Below are positions 12,310 through 23,109 of a stretch of DNA of 64,000 bases, piece after piece. The notes under the pieces are model-generated. The model was given only the letters and a program-made list of their open reading frames with translations, made no database searches and was not told where the DNA came from. The stretch's first letter is position 1, and every line of letters begins with the position of its first letter. Origin of the DNA: Porodaedalea pini (taxonomy: Eukaryota > Basidiomycota > Agaricomycetes > Hymenochaetales > Hymenochaetaceae); contig NBAY01000033.1 in assembly GCA_002794775.1 (NCBI GenBank), positions 434,001-498,000 of the forward strand. The letters run 5' to 3'. The translations under genes were made by a program, and so were the position numbers.

Positions 12310-12508
12310 TCAAGATGTGCTAAAACATTCAGTCCAGCACTTGCCATGAGTGGTATTTATGAAGTCTAATTTAGTTGAGAATGCACAATTGAAAATGGTA
12401 GTATTTCCAGGGTAGCATAGTGTGAGACATAAATAATGAGGGATCCATAAGAGTAGCTCATGTTGTGCACCAAGGATCCATTCATCTTCAGCTAAGATCC
12501 AAGTGGAA
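12310..12508 (-). pseudogene. C-terminal tail of a NACHT/WD40-type gene, cut off by retrotransposon A
   Basis: The minus strand reads TWILAEDEWILGAQHELLLW followed by IPHYL and ends at a TGA (12312-12310) after HGKCWTECFSTS. This is the tail that typically follows the last WD blade in basidiomycete NACHT-WD40 (STAND) proteins, from family knowledge. The rest of the gene lies 20.5 kb away, at 33051-33760. Removing element A and one copy of its TGGAA duplication joins the two pieces in one frame (LPDINS|TWILAEDEW). Confidence 0.72.
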
Positions 12509-12933
12509 TGTTAGGTGGGAGTCCAGGAGACGACTCGGACTGGGCAGGCCTTGGCTGACTGTTGTCTGGGACATGCTATACTCAAGTGGGGGCTCGGGAC
12601 ACACTGTACTCAGGCTAGGTCGTCACAGAGGTAAGAGAATTAATACAAGTCTAAACTAATACAAGGGGGACGAGTCTCACCTAGGTCGTCATAGAGGTAA
12701 GAGAAAAAGCAGAACAAGGAGTTCATGCAATTCCTGAGACCTTATATAGTGATGACCGTGAGACTATATTACCTAACATTACATAAACAAACAGAATGGA
12801 ATGAATGAAGGTCATGTGAAGGGAGCATGGGAAATGATTGGAAAGATGATTAAATATAATGAAAAGGAGTGATTAGAAGGAAAAGAAATGATAAAAGGAA
12901 AATAAAAGAAAGGGAAAAGTTCGAGTCCTAACA
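12509..12933 (-). repeat. Element A 3' LTR
   Basis: 425 bp, with TG...CA ends on the element's strand (TGTTAGG...CCTAACA seen here as its complement). The polypurine tract lies immediately inside (12934-12949). Compared with the LTRs of B and C, many CG dinucleotides have become TG or CA. Confidence 0.9.
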
Positions 12934-15900
12934 TTACCCCCCCCTCAAGGTTGGGCATCCCGACCAACCAAGATCGTGGTTGTCTGGCTCGGTGTCTACG
13001 AAGATCGGATGGAGGTGTTGTCAAGGGATTTTGAGTTTTTGAGGAGCTCCAGGGTGTCTTCAATAGAATTCAGCGATCACCTCCTTTGTGTTCTTGCCGA
13101 AGTCTGTTTCAGGCTGCCAGGTCGGTTCATTGTATCCGACCCATTTGACGAGGTATTGTAGCTTTCCTTGGTGCAAATGTGAGTCCAGAATCTCCTCAAC
13201 CTCGTATTCTTCCTCATTGTCGACGATGTTGGGTGGTGGTGGTGGTGGCTGTTTCTGACTTTTGAAGGACAGTTTGATGGCAGGTTTCAGCAAGGCCTCG
13301 TTGAAGACAGGGTGGACCTTTTTCCATCGCTTTGGGAGCTTGAGCTTGTATGCACTCGCTCCTACCTTGTCAATGATGTCGAAGGGGCCATACCACTTGT
13401 CGGCTAGCTTCTTTGTCGGTGAATCCATACTGATGTTTCATCTGTCGAGGAAGACCTTGTCTCCAGCTTTGTACTCCACTGAAGTTCCTGCCGTCCGGTC
13501 ATGGTAGCGCTTCATGTCCTCCACTGCCTTGACCAGATTGTCCTTCGTGACACGATGAGTTTCCTTGATGTGCTTTGCGAATTCTTCTGCTGACATGTTA
13601 GCTGATGAAGTTTGCATTGTGTTGAAGCTCAGAGGATGACGTCCTGTATTTGCATAGAAGGAGGACATCTTTGTCGCTGAGTGTTTGCGGTTATTGTATG
13701 CAAATTCTGCAAGGGGGAGCCAGTCCTTCCAGTCCAACTGCCGATGGTTAACGAAGAGCCGAAGGTACTGTTTGAGCTCTTGGTTGACTTGTTCCGTCTG
13801 ACCATCTGTTTGCAGGTAATATGCCATTGATGGGTTGCCTTCAATGTGTAGGAGTTTGTACAGCTCCTTCATCATCGACACATTGAACTGCGTGCCTCTG
13901 TCGTGGATGATTTTCTTCAGTAGGCCATGGAGGCAGAAAATGTGGTCACAGTATAACTGTGCCATGCCTTCTGCCGACAGTTTTGTTGTTGTTGGGATTG
14001 CATGCATCTGCTTCAAGAATCTGTCCATGAAGACGCAGATCGTGTTATGTCCCTTCGAGTCTGGGAGCTCTCCGATGAGATCGACCATAACAATTTCCCA
14101 AGGACCCTCAGGAACCACGTTCGGGTGGAGTGGCCTTGACCTCGACGCCCTCAGAGCTTTTGTTCATTGACAGCGGTCACATCCTCAGACGTATGCTCAG
14201 ACGTCAGAGAACATTGATGCCCACCAGAAATCCCAACGGACTAGTTCCACTGTCTTTGATGCTCCTGGATGTCCAGCCAGTACCAAGTTGTGACACTCCC
14301 GCAATACGGCCTCCTTGGTTGTCGATGGCACGTACACCTTGCCCTTCATCTCCACAACTTGTCGACCTCTGTCATACCTATCGGCCTCTCCGACTCATTC
14401 TGTGCCCTTTGCGCTTCACTCACTCTGTCCAACACCTCATCATGTGACGTCCTCACCACCCCATGGTTCAACCACTTCTCCTTGATGAACATGACACCAT
14501 CGTTGTCATCCTTGCCCTCATCATATCCTGCCTTGTGCGACAGCAGGTCTGCCTTGCCCATCATCTTCCCCAACTTGTGCTCAAGGTGGAAGTCGAACTT
14601 CTCGAGCTCTGTTCGCCAGCGAGCTTGATGATAGCTCAGCTTCTGCACTGACCTGAAATACGTGAGATTGGCATGGTCGGACCAGATTTCAATCTTGTGA
14701 CGGGCACTGAGAAGGTACTGTCTCCACTCCTTGAGTGCCAAAATGATCGCGAGCATCTCCTTGTCATAGATCTTGTAGTTTTGTTCAGTGGGCAGTAGTG
14801 CCTCTGACTGGTAGGCAATCACCCTCCACTTCCCTTCTTGCTTCTGCAACAACACACCTTCAAGTGCAAAGTTCAACAAGTCCACTTCTACATGGAAAGG
14901 GCCCTCGTCATTGGCGATCGCCAGGACTGGAGGTGAGCTGAGATGACACTTCAGCTCCTCGAACACTTCCTGCTGTTCGGTCTCCCATACCCAGCCCTTC
15001 TTTCCCATCAGTGATGTTAATGGTTGGACCACCTTGCTGTAATCCTTGATAAATCACCTTAGCCAGTTACCCATGCCGAGGAACTTTTGGAGTTCTTTCA
15101 GGTTACATGGAGTGGGCCAGCTAGTGATCACTTCCATCTTTGCCGGGTCAGCCTTAAGCTCGCCATTGCCAATGATGTGGCCAAGGTATTTAATGACCTT
15201 GACGTCACTCTCGCATTTCTCCGGTTTCAGGTAGAGGCCATTTTCTCAAAGGATCTGAAGTACACACCTCGATGTCTCGATGTGTTCCTCTATGGTTTCT
15301 GAGAGGATCAGGATGTCATTGAGGTGGACGATGATCAGGTTTGCATAGATCAAGTCCTTGAAGATGTGGTTGATGAACACCTGGAACGTTGCCGGTGCGT
15401 TGCAAAGACCAAAGAACATCACCATCAGTTCAAAAAGACCCATGTTGATGTAGAAGGCTGCCTTCCATTCATCACCTTCACGGATCTGGATGTTGTAGTA
15501 TCCTCATCATAAGTCAAGCTTCGTGATGAACTTTGCTTTCTTGACCTTGTCGACTAGTTCGTCAATGAGGAGGAGAGGGTACTTGTTCTTTATTGTGCCC
15601 TCATTGAGTTTCCTATAATCCTGAATTGGGCGTAGGGACTTGTCGGCCTTCTTGATGAAGAAGAAAGGTGATGTCATCGGTGAGATCGACTTTTGTATGC
15701 GGCCCAACTTCAGGTTCTCCTCAAGGAATTCCTTCAGTGACTCCTGTTCTGTTGGTGTCAGCAGGTAGATCTTACAGTCGCTGGGTTTGAAGTTGGGTTT
15801 CAGGTTGATGATGTGGTCCCAGGGGTGGTATTCCAGTAGTTTCTCGAATCTCTTCTCCAAGAAGATGTCAGCGTAGTCGTTGATATATGTGGGCCAGGAT

Positions 15901-16684
15901 GCCTTGTCCATTTGCACTTCTTGCACCCTCCTCATCTCTTCCACAGCCTCCTTCTTGATTGCACATTCCTCTGGACAGTGGGTGAATTCAATTGAGCCTG
16001 TCTTCCAGTCGACCTCTGGGTTGTGGTGTTGAAGCCAGTCATAGCTAAGGAAGATGTTTGATGACACTAGGAATGTCACCACAAGGACAATCCTTTCCTT
16101 GTGATGTCCAATCATTAGCTCAACATTGACATATCTCTTGATCAAACTGGCCTCATTGTGCGTGCCATCCACATTGAGCACTACAAGGGGTCTGATATAG
16201 CACTTGGTCTCCAACCCATATCATTCAATGAACCTCATGTCGATGCAGGATCCCATACATCCTGAATCCACAAGGGCATGTGCATCTACCTCTCTCACTT
16301 TACCCTCCATGCTATATCTAACATTCAGGAGGTCTAGCTGGCGTCCGCCAGTTCCCCTCATGAACAGCTGCTCACATTCCTCATTCTCGTTCACACCGGT
16401 GGGGACTTCGTAATCAGGAAAACCATTGACATCATTTGCATCTACATATTGTACAGATGGTTGGTTATATTTTAGCGGATCTGGATTCAAAGTCCCTTGT
16501 TCTTCTTGGTCAGTTGCCCTGATGGCTACACCTGACCACTCGCAAAACCCTGCAAGTCGATGACCTCTTCGTCATTGTCTTCCTCCTCTACATAGTCCTC
16601 CACAGTCACCCTCCGAGTGTCTATGACTTCCTCGAAGGCCGATTCTTTCATTGCGCCTAGCTCATTGGCGAGAAAGCGATGCTT
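12934..16684 (-). pseudogene. Element A pol remnant (protease, RT, RNase H, integrase, chromodomain)
   Basis: Minus-strand pieces align in order with the pol of C and B. Protease: [16 protein letters not shown] at about 16270. RT: QDYRKLNEG and a mutated catalytic box HLND at about 15320. RNase H: about 14850. Integrase: DLIGELPDSKGHN at about 14070 and HDRGTQFNVS at about 13890. Chromodomain: EEYEVEEILDSHLHQGKLQY at about 13180. At least five frames are needed to follow it, so it is dead. The gag-pol junction heptamer GGGTTTT is retained (16551-16545). Confidence 0.9.
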
Positions 16685-16689
16685 GCCTG

Positions 16690-17102
16690 TGTTAGGCGGG
16701 AGTCCAGGAGACGACTTGGACTGGGCAGGTCTCGGCTGACTGTTGTCTGGGACGTGCTGTACTCGAGCGTAGACTCGGGACACGCTTACTCAGGCTAGGT
16801 CGTTGCAGAGGTAAGAGGATTAATACAAGTCTAAACTAATACAAGGGGGACGAGTCTCACCTAGGTCGTCGCGGAGGTAAGAGGAAAAGCAGAACAAGGA
16901 GTTCATGCAATTCCTGAGACCTTATATAGCGACGACCGTGAGACTATATTACCTAACATTACATAACGAGTGGGAATGGAACGAATGAAGGCAGTGTGGG
17001 AATGATTGTGTAAGATGGGTAAATATGATGAAAAGGACGGATATAATAAAGGAAACGGTAAAAGGGAAAATAAAGGAAAAGGTGAAAGTTCAGGTTCTAA
17101 CA
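16690..17102 (-). repeat. Element B 3' LTR
   Basis: 413 bp, in the complement of TGTTAGAAC...CGCCTAACA. Abuts the polypurine tract and the pol stop region at 17103. Confidence 0.92.
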
Positions 17103-20100
17103 TTACCCCCCCTTCAAGGTTGGGCGTCCCGACCAACCATGATCGCGGTCGTCAGGCTCGGTGTCGACGAAGAGCGGACGGAGTCGTTGACGAGGGATGT
17201 CGAGTTTTCGAGGTGCACCGGGATGTTTGAGGTAGAACTCAGCGATCGCCTCCTTTGCGTTCTCGCCGAAGTCTGTCTCAGGCTGCCAAGTAGGTTCATT
17301 GTAGCCAACCCACTTGACAAGATACTGTAGTTTCCCTCGGTGCAGACGCGAGTCTAGAACCTCCTCAATCTCGTACTCCTCCTCGTTGTTGATGATGTCA
17401 GGTGGCGGCGGTGCTGGTTGTCTTTGGCTCTCGAAGGACAGTTCGACGGCGGGCTTTAGCAGTGCTTCGTTGAAGACCGGGTGGACCTTTTTCCATCGCT
17501 TTGGGAGCTTGAGCTTGTACGCGCTTGCTCCCACCTTGTCGACGATTTCGAAGGGGCCATACCATTTGTCAGCGAGTTTCTTTGTCGGCGAGTCTGTGCT
17601 GATGTTTCGCCCGTCAAGGAAAACCTTGTCCCCAGCCTTGTACTCAACCGAAATCCCTGCTGTCCGGTCGTGATAGCGTTTCATGTCGTCCGCCGCTTTG
17701 ACCAAGTTGTCCTTCGCAACCCGATGAGTCTCCTTTATGTGCTTCGCGAATTCTTCCGCCGACATGTTGGCAGATGAGGTTCGTGTCGTGTCAAAGCTTA
17801 AGGGGTGACGTCCTGCGTTCGCGTAGAAAGGAGACATCTTCGTCGCCGAATGCTCGCGGTTATTATACGCGAACTCCACGAGGGGGAGCCAGTCCTTCCA
17901 GTCCGATTGTCAATGGTTTACGAAGAGCCTAAGATATTGTTCAAGCTCTTGGTTAACGCGTTCCATCTGACCATCTGTCTGTGGGTGATACGCCGTTGAC
18001 GGGTTGCCTTCGATGTGTAGGAGTTTGTACAGCTCCTTCATCATCGATGCATCGAACTGCGTGCCTCGGTCATGGATGATCTTCTTCGGCAAGCCGTGGA
18101 GGCGGAAGACATGGTCGCGGTACAGTTGAGCCATGCCTTCCGCCGACAACTTTGTCGTCGTCGGGATCGCGTGCATCTGTTTCGAGAACCTGTCGACGAA
18201 AACGCAGATTGCATTGTGTCCCTTGGAGTCCGGGAGTTCTCCGATGAGGTCGACCGTGACAATTTCCCATGGGCCTTCCGGGACCGTGTTCGGGTGAAGT
18301 GGCCTCGACCTCGATGCCCTCAGAGCCTTTGTTCGCTGGCAGCGATCACACCCTCGGACATACGCTCTGACGTCGGAGAACATCGACGTCCACCAGAAGT
18401 CTCGTCGGACGAGTTCCACCGTCTTTGACGCTCCTGGGTGTCCTGCCAGAACCGAGTCATGACATTCCCGTAATACGGCCTCCTTCATTGACGATGGCAC
18501 GTATACCTTGTCTTTCATGCGCCACAATCCGTCGACCTCTGTCATTCCCGTCGGCCTCTCCGACTCGTCCTGCGCCCTCTGCGCTTCACCCACTCGTTCC
18601 ACCACCTCGTCGCGCGATGTCCGCACCACCCCACGGTTCAACCACTTATCCTTGATGAACACGACCCCATCATTGTCATCCTTGCCTTGATCATAGCCCG
18701 CCATGCGCGATAGCAGGTCGGCCTTGCCCATCGTCTTGCCCGACTTGTGTTCGAGGTGGAAGTCGAATTCTTCAAGTTTGGTCCGCCAGCGAGCTTGGCG
18801 ATAGCTCAGCTTCTGTGCCGATCTGAAGTAGGTGAGGTTGGCGTGGTCGGACCAGATTTCAATCTTGTGGCGAGCGCCAAGGAGGTATTGTCGCCACTCC
18901 TTGAGCGCCGAAACGATCGCAAGCATCTTCTTGTCATAGATCTCGTAGTTTCGTTCCACTGGTTCAAGTGCCTCTGACCTGTAGGCGATCACCCTCCACT
19001 TCCCTTCCTGCTTCTGCAACAACACACCACCGAGCGCAAAGTTTGACGAGTCCGCTTCTACGCGGAAAGGGCCCTCATCATTGGCGATGGCTAGGACTGG
19101 AGGTGAGCAGAGACGTCGTCTCAGCTCCTCGAACGCTTCCTGCTGTTCGGTCTCCCATACCCAGTCCTTCTTGCCTGTTAACGACGTCAACGGTCGGACC
19201 ACCTTGCTGTAGTCCTTAATAAACCGTCTTAGCCAGTTTCCCATACCAAGGAACTGTTGCAGCTCCTTGAGGTTCTGTGGGACTGGCCAGTTCGCAATCG
19301 CCTCCGTCTTTGCCGGGTCAGCCTTGATCTCACCATTGCCGATGATGTGGCCGAGGTATTTGATGACTTTGGCGTCAAACTCGCACTTCTCCGGCTTCAG
19401 GTACAGGCCATTTTCTCGGAGGATCTGGAGTACGCGCCTCGACGTGTCGATATGCTCCTCAATGGTTTCCGAGAGGATCAGGATGTCGTCGAGGTATACG
19501 ATGATCAAGTTCGCGTAGATTAGGTCCTTAAAGATGTGGTTAACAAAGGCCTGGAACGTGGCCGGCGCGTTGCAAAGGCCAAAAAACATGACCGTCGGTT
19601 CGAAGAGGCCCATGTTCGTGCGAAACGCTGCCTTCCATTCGTCACCCTCACGGATCCGGATATTGTAGTACCCCCAGCGAAGGTCAAGCTTAGTGATGTA
19701 CTTCGCTTTCTTGACCTTGTCGACGAGTTCATCAATGAGAGGGAGGGGATACTTGTTCTTGATTGTACCGTCATTGAGCTTACGGTAATCCTGGATGGGG
19801 CGTAGCGATTTGTTGGCCTTCTTTATGAAGAAGAAGGGCGACGCCATGGGCGATATCGACTGTCGAATGCGACCCGACTTCAGATTTTCATCAAGGAAGT
19901 CCTTGAGTGACTGCTGCTCAGTTGGCGTGAGCGGGTAGATCTTACAGTCGCTCGGTTTGAAGTCGGGCTTCAAGTCGATGACATGGTCCCAGGGTCGGTG
20001 TTCCGGCAGCTTTTCAAAACCCTTCTCGCTGAAAACGTCGGCGTAGTCGTTGAGGTATGCGGGCCAGGACGCCTTGTCCATTCGCATCTCACTCACCCTC

Positions 20101-20753
20101 CTCATCTGCTCCACCTCCTCCTTCACCTTGACTAGGTCCTCCACCTGCTTCCTTTCGATCGCACATTCGCTCGGGCAGCGCGTAAAGTCAAGTGTACCCG
20201 TCTTCCAGTCGACCTCTGGGTTGTGTCGTCGAAGCCAGTCGTACCCCAGGAAGATGTTAGACGACGCCAGCGAGGTTACCGCCAGGACGATCTGTTCCTT
20301 ATGGTGACCAATCGTAAGTTCAATGTTGACGTACTCCTCGATCAACCCAGCTTCGTTGTGTGTGCCGTCGGCATTGAGTACTGCAAGGGGCCGGATATAA
20401 CACTTCGTCTCCAGCCCATACCGTTCGACGAATCTCGCGTCAATGCATGATCCCGTACATCCCGAATCCACAAGCGCGTGTGCGTCCACCTCCCTCACTT
20501 CACCTTCCACGCTGTGTTCGACGTTCAGGAGAAGGTCCAGCTGGCGTCCGCCAGTTCCTCTCATGAACAGCTGCTCATACTCCTCACTTTCCTTCACACC
20601 GGTGGGGACTTTGTACTCGGGAAAACCATCGACGTCGTTTGCATTTATGTATTGTACAGACGGTTGGTTATATTTTAACGAGTCCAGAGCCGAAGTCCCT
20701 TGTCCTTCTCGGTCAGTCGCCCCGATGGCTACGCCTGACCACTCGCAAAACCC
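17103..20753 (-). pseudogene. Element B Pol polyprotein, one nonsense codon
   Basis: Protease ([19 protein letters not shown]), RT with an intact YLDD catalytic box (about 19486-19497), RNase H (FRVEADSSNFALGGVLL), zinc-binding HHCC and DDE integrase (VDLIGELPDSKGHN; HDRGTQFDAS; AYHPQTDGQMERVNQE) and a C-terminal chromodomain (EEYEIEEVLDSRLHRGKLQY). The frame is open over about 895 codons from 20597. It then meets a single in-frame TGA (17912-17910) inside the integrase, and continues in the same frame to the end (17879-17103). C has a Gln codon at that place. The frame opens from gag by a -1 shift at GGGTTTT (20753-20747). Confidence 0.93.
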
Positions 20754-20841
20754 TGCGAGTCGATGACCTCTTCGTCATTGTCTTCTTCCTCCACATAGTC
20801 CTCCACAGTCGACCTCCGAGTGTCTACGACTTCCTCGAAGG
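20729..20841 (-). pseudogene. Element B gag, 3' part
   Basis: Encodes [20 protein letters not shown]...GFASGQA and the gag stop at 20731-20729. The upstream part of the same gag lies beyond element C, at 27149-28114. Confidence 0.88.
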
Positions 20842-21015
20842 TGTTAGAACCTGAACTTTCACCTTTTCCTTTATTTTCCCTTTTACCATTTCCTTTATTA
20901 TATCCGTCCTTTTCATTATATTTACCCATCTTACACAATCATTCCCACACTGCCTTCATTCGTTCCATTCCCACTCGTTATGTAATGTTAGGTAATATAG
21001 TCTCACGGTCGTCGC

Positions 21016-21022
21016 TATATAA
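21016..21022 (+). promoter_or_regulatory. LTR TATA box of element C
   Basis: TATATAA in the LTR, conserved in all LTR copies here. The self-priming sequence begins 33 nt downstream (21049), the expected distance for a transcription start. Confidence 0.7.
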
Positions 21023-21048
21023 GGTCTCAGGAATCGCATGAACTCCTT

Positions 21049-21059
21049 GTTCTGCTTTT
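21049..21059 (+). promoter_or_regulatory. putative self-primer at the 5' end of the element C RNA
   Basis: GTTCTGCTTTT, located just downstream of the LTR TATA box, is the exact reverse complement of the 11 nt at 21256-21266, right after the LTR. By analogy with Tf1 of fission yeast, the RNA 5' end could fold back, be cleaved and prime minus-strand synthesis. Confidence 0.6.
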
Positions 21060-21254
21060 CCTCTTACCTCCGCGACGACCTAGGTGAGACTCGTCCCCCT
21101 TGTATTAGTTTAGACTTGTATTAATCCTCTTACCTCTGCGACGACCTAGCCTGAGTAAGCGTGTCCCGAGTCTACGCTCGAGTATAGCACGTCCCAGACA
21201 ACAGTCAGCCGAGGCCTGCCCAGTCCAAGTCGTCTCCCGGACTCCCGCCTAACA

Positions 21255-22041
21255 TAAAAGCAGAACCTCCACCCAGGCTCATCCCCAGCGTACGTCGTCG
21301 CTGCTGACTCGCCTTCACTCGGTCTAGAGGAGCGCTCCCCTCGACGGACTTGACGTGTAAACCCCCTGAACGACAACCCTCAACCCTGCCCGGGCGTTTT
21401 CGAACGTTTGTGTATTAAGTAATCCGACTTTCCCCGACTCTTACCGCATTCGGGCGTCTACTCGACCTTAGAGGACCTGACACCCTAATCAGGAAACCCT
21501 CTCCCACCCTGGCCCTCCGTCTCTCTCTTTGGTGGAGGAACCATCTGACCTGGACGTGGGTAACACACCGTGTACAGTCGTCGACGTCGTTGTCAATTGT
21601 GATCTCGGTCACCTCCTTCCATTTGGTCATCGAACTCGCCGACGAACCTGTCCTTCGTCAGCGTAACATACATCCGGACAACCAGCCCCTACCTGTTCCC
21701 CCCCCGACGTAGTCAAGATAGATCTCACCGAGGAACAACAGCGGGCTTTCCCCTCTTCTTCACGCTACGACGCGGAACGCCAATCGTACGTAGCGGACGA
21801 CAGAAACCACGTCACTCATAATCTCTGGTGGAGTGACACTAGGCACGCCTGGTACTCGACTGACCCATCTTCCGGCGAGCGAACTCGTTGGGCGCCTCGA
21901 CCTCCCCGTGCACCATCATCACCGACAGTCTCGACATCGTCGGTCGTCCTCCCAAGCGAACCAGGAGGCTATCGTACACCCCGTAGAGACTCGTCACTGC
22001 CGACACCCCCTGAGCGCCTGACACATACGCCCGTACCAGCG
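21255..22041 (+). other. Element C untranslated leader
   Basis: 787 nt between the 5' LTR and the gag start, containing the primer-binding site at its start. No family-supported frame found. Related leader sequence lies in B (28115-28836) and A (30171-30880). Confidence 0.75.
21256..21266 (+). promoter_or_regulatory. primer-binding site (self-priming type)
   Basis: AAAAGCAGAAC starts one nt after the 5' LTR and is perfectly complementary to 21049-21059. It does not begin with TGG, as tRNA-primed sites usually do. The same words flank the 5' LTRs of B (about 28825-28835) and A (about 30869-30879). Confidence 0.65.
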
Positions 22042-23109
22042 ATGGCTGAAGGTTTCACTCAAAGGCAGCAACAAGAGATCACAGCGATCGTAGCTGCTGC
22101 CTTCACCCGAGCAGCAACGAACGCCCCTGCAGCCCAAGCTCCAGCTCCCTCGATTGACGTCGCCCGGCCACGCGAATTCGCTGGCGGCGATGACTACCTT
22201 GACTTCAAGCGCGAAGTCCTACTCTTTGTCTCGGCGAACCCCACGAGGTATCCCTCGTCATCGAGCAAGATCTATGTCGCCCTCTCTTACCTCAAGGGTG
22301 GCAACGTGTCGACGTGGGCGCAAAACTACGTCCAGGAATTCACAATGAATGGCGTCGTGAGCTTTACGGACGACTGGGCCAAGTTCCAGGAACGACTGGA
22401 TGCCTCCTTCGATGATCCGAACAGGAAGGAGAAGGCGCTGAAGAAGTTCCGAGACAAGATCCAGAAGGACCTCTCTGCCGACCAGTTCTTCCAGGACCTC
22501 GACGTGATCATCAAGGCGGCGGAGCTGAAGGACGAAGGCGTCATTTGTGACCGCTTGCAACGCGCGATGAACATCGAGGTGGTCCGTGGCGTGTTGAGGT
22601 CGACGCCCGTGCCAACAACGTATGAGGCATGGAAAAAGAAGGCCATTGAGATCGATCGGGGCGAACAGCAGATTCGCGCCATCCAACGAGGTCGTACATT
22701 GCCGTTCACGCCCCGTCCGACGCCTCAACAAGGGCCTCCTGCACGCCGACAGGTAGCAGCCCCGCACGCCGATAAACGTGACGCGACGGGCGTCACTTTT
22801 GGAGGTGCCGGCCAACCAATGGACATCTCGATGAATGAGGCGCAACGAAAGCGCGCGTGCTGGATTTGCGGCGGACTGGGGCACTTTAAGGACAAATGTC
22901 CGCAGGCGAAGCCGATCATCCAGCGTATGTTGGAACTGATGGCACCGGGCGAACGCCGCCTCATCGCTGACGAGCTCGGCACGATGAAGGAGTCGGCATT
23001 CGAGGAAGTCGTGGACACTCGAAGATCGACGGTGGAGGACTATGTGGAGGAAGAAGACAATGATGAAGAGGTCGTCGACTCGCAGGGTTTTGCGAGTGGT
23101 CAGGCGTAG
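22042..23109 (+). CDS. gag: Element C Gag
   Basis: 355-residue capsid/nucleocapsid polyprotein starting [20 protein letters not shown]. The capsid-like region contains [20 protein letters not shown] and [25 protein letters not shown] zinc knuckle [14 protein letters not shown] (C-X2-C-X4-H-X4-C) lies near residue 275. An acidic tail ([17 protein letters not shown]) leads to the stop at 23107-23109. The frame is fully open. The slippery heptamer GGGTTTT at 23085-23091 lies in the right phase for a -1 shift into pol. Confidence 0.93.
   Translation: MAEGFTQRQQQEITAIVAAAFTRAATNAPAAQAPAPSIDVARPREFAGGDDYLDFKREVLLFVSANPTRYPSSSSKIYVALSYLKGGNVSTWAQNYVQEFTMNGVVSFTDDWAKFQERLDASFDDPNRKEKALKKFRDKIQKDLSADQFFQDLDVIIKAAELKDEGVICDRLQRAMNIEVVRGVLRSTPVPTTYEAWKKKAIEIDRGEQQIRAIQRGRTLPFTPRPTPQQGPPARRQVAAPHADKRDATGVTFGGAGQPMDISMNEAQRKRACWICGGLGHFKDKCPQAKPIIQRMLELMAPGERRLIADELGTMKESAFEEVVDTRRSTVEDYVEEEDNDEEVVDSQGFASGQA
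23085..23091 (+). promoter_or_regulatory. candidate -1 programmed frameshift site GGGTTTT
   Basis: In the gag frame it reads G GGT TTT, matching X XXY YYZ. A -1 slip here gives an open reading frame that runs past the gag stop (23107) into protease and RT. The heptamer is retained in B (20753-20747) and A (16551-16545). Confidence 0.62.

Larger units (their letters stand above)
20842..21254 (+). repeat. Element C 5' LTR
   Basis: 413 bp, TGTTAG...CTAACA. TATA box at 21016-21022, putative start of transcription near 21049. Confidence 0.94.
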
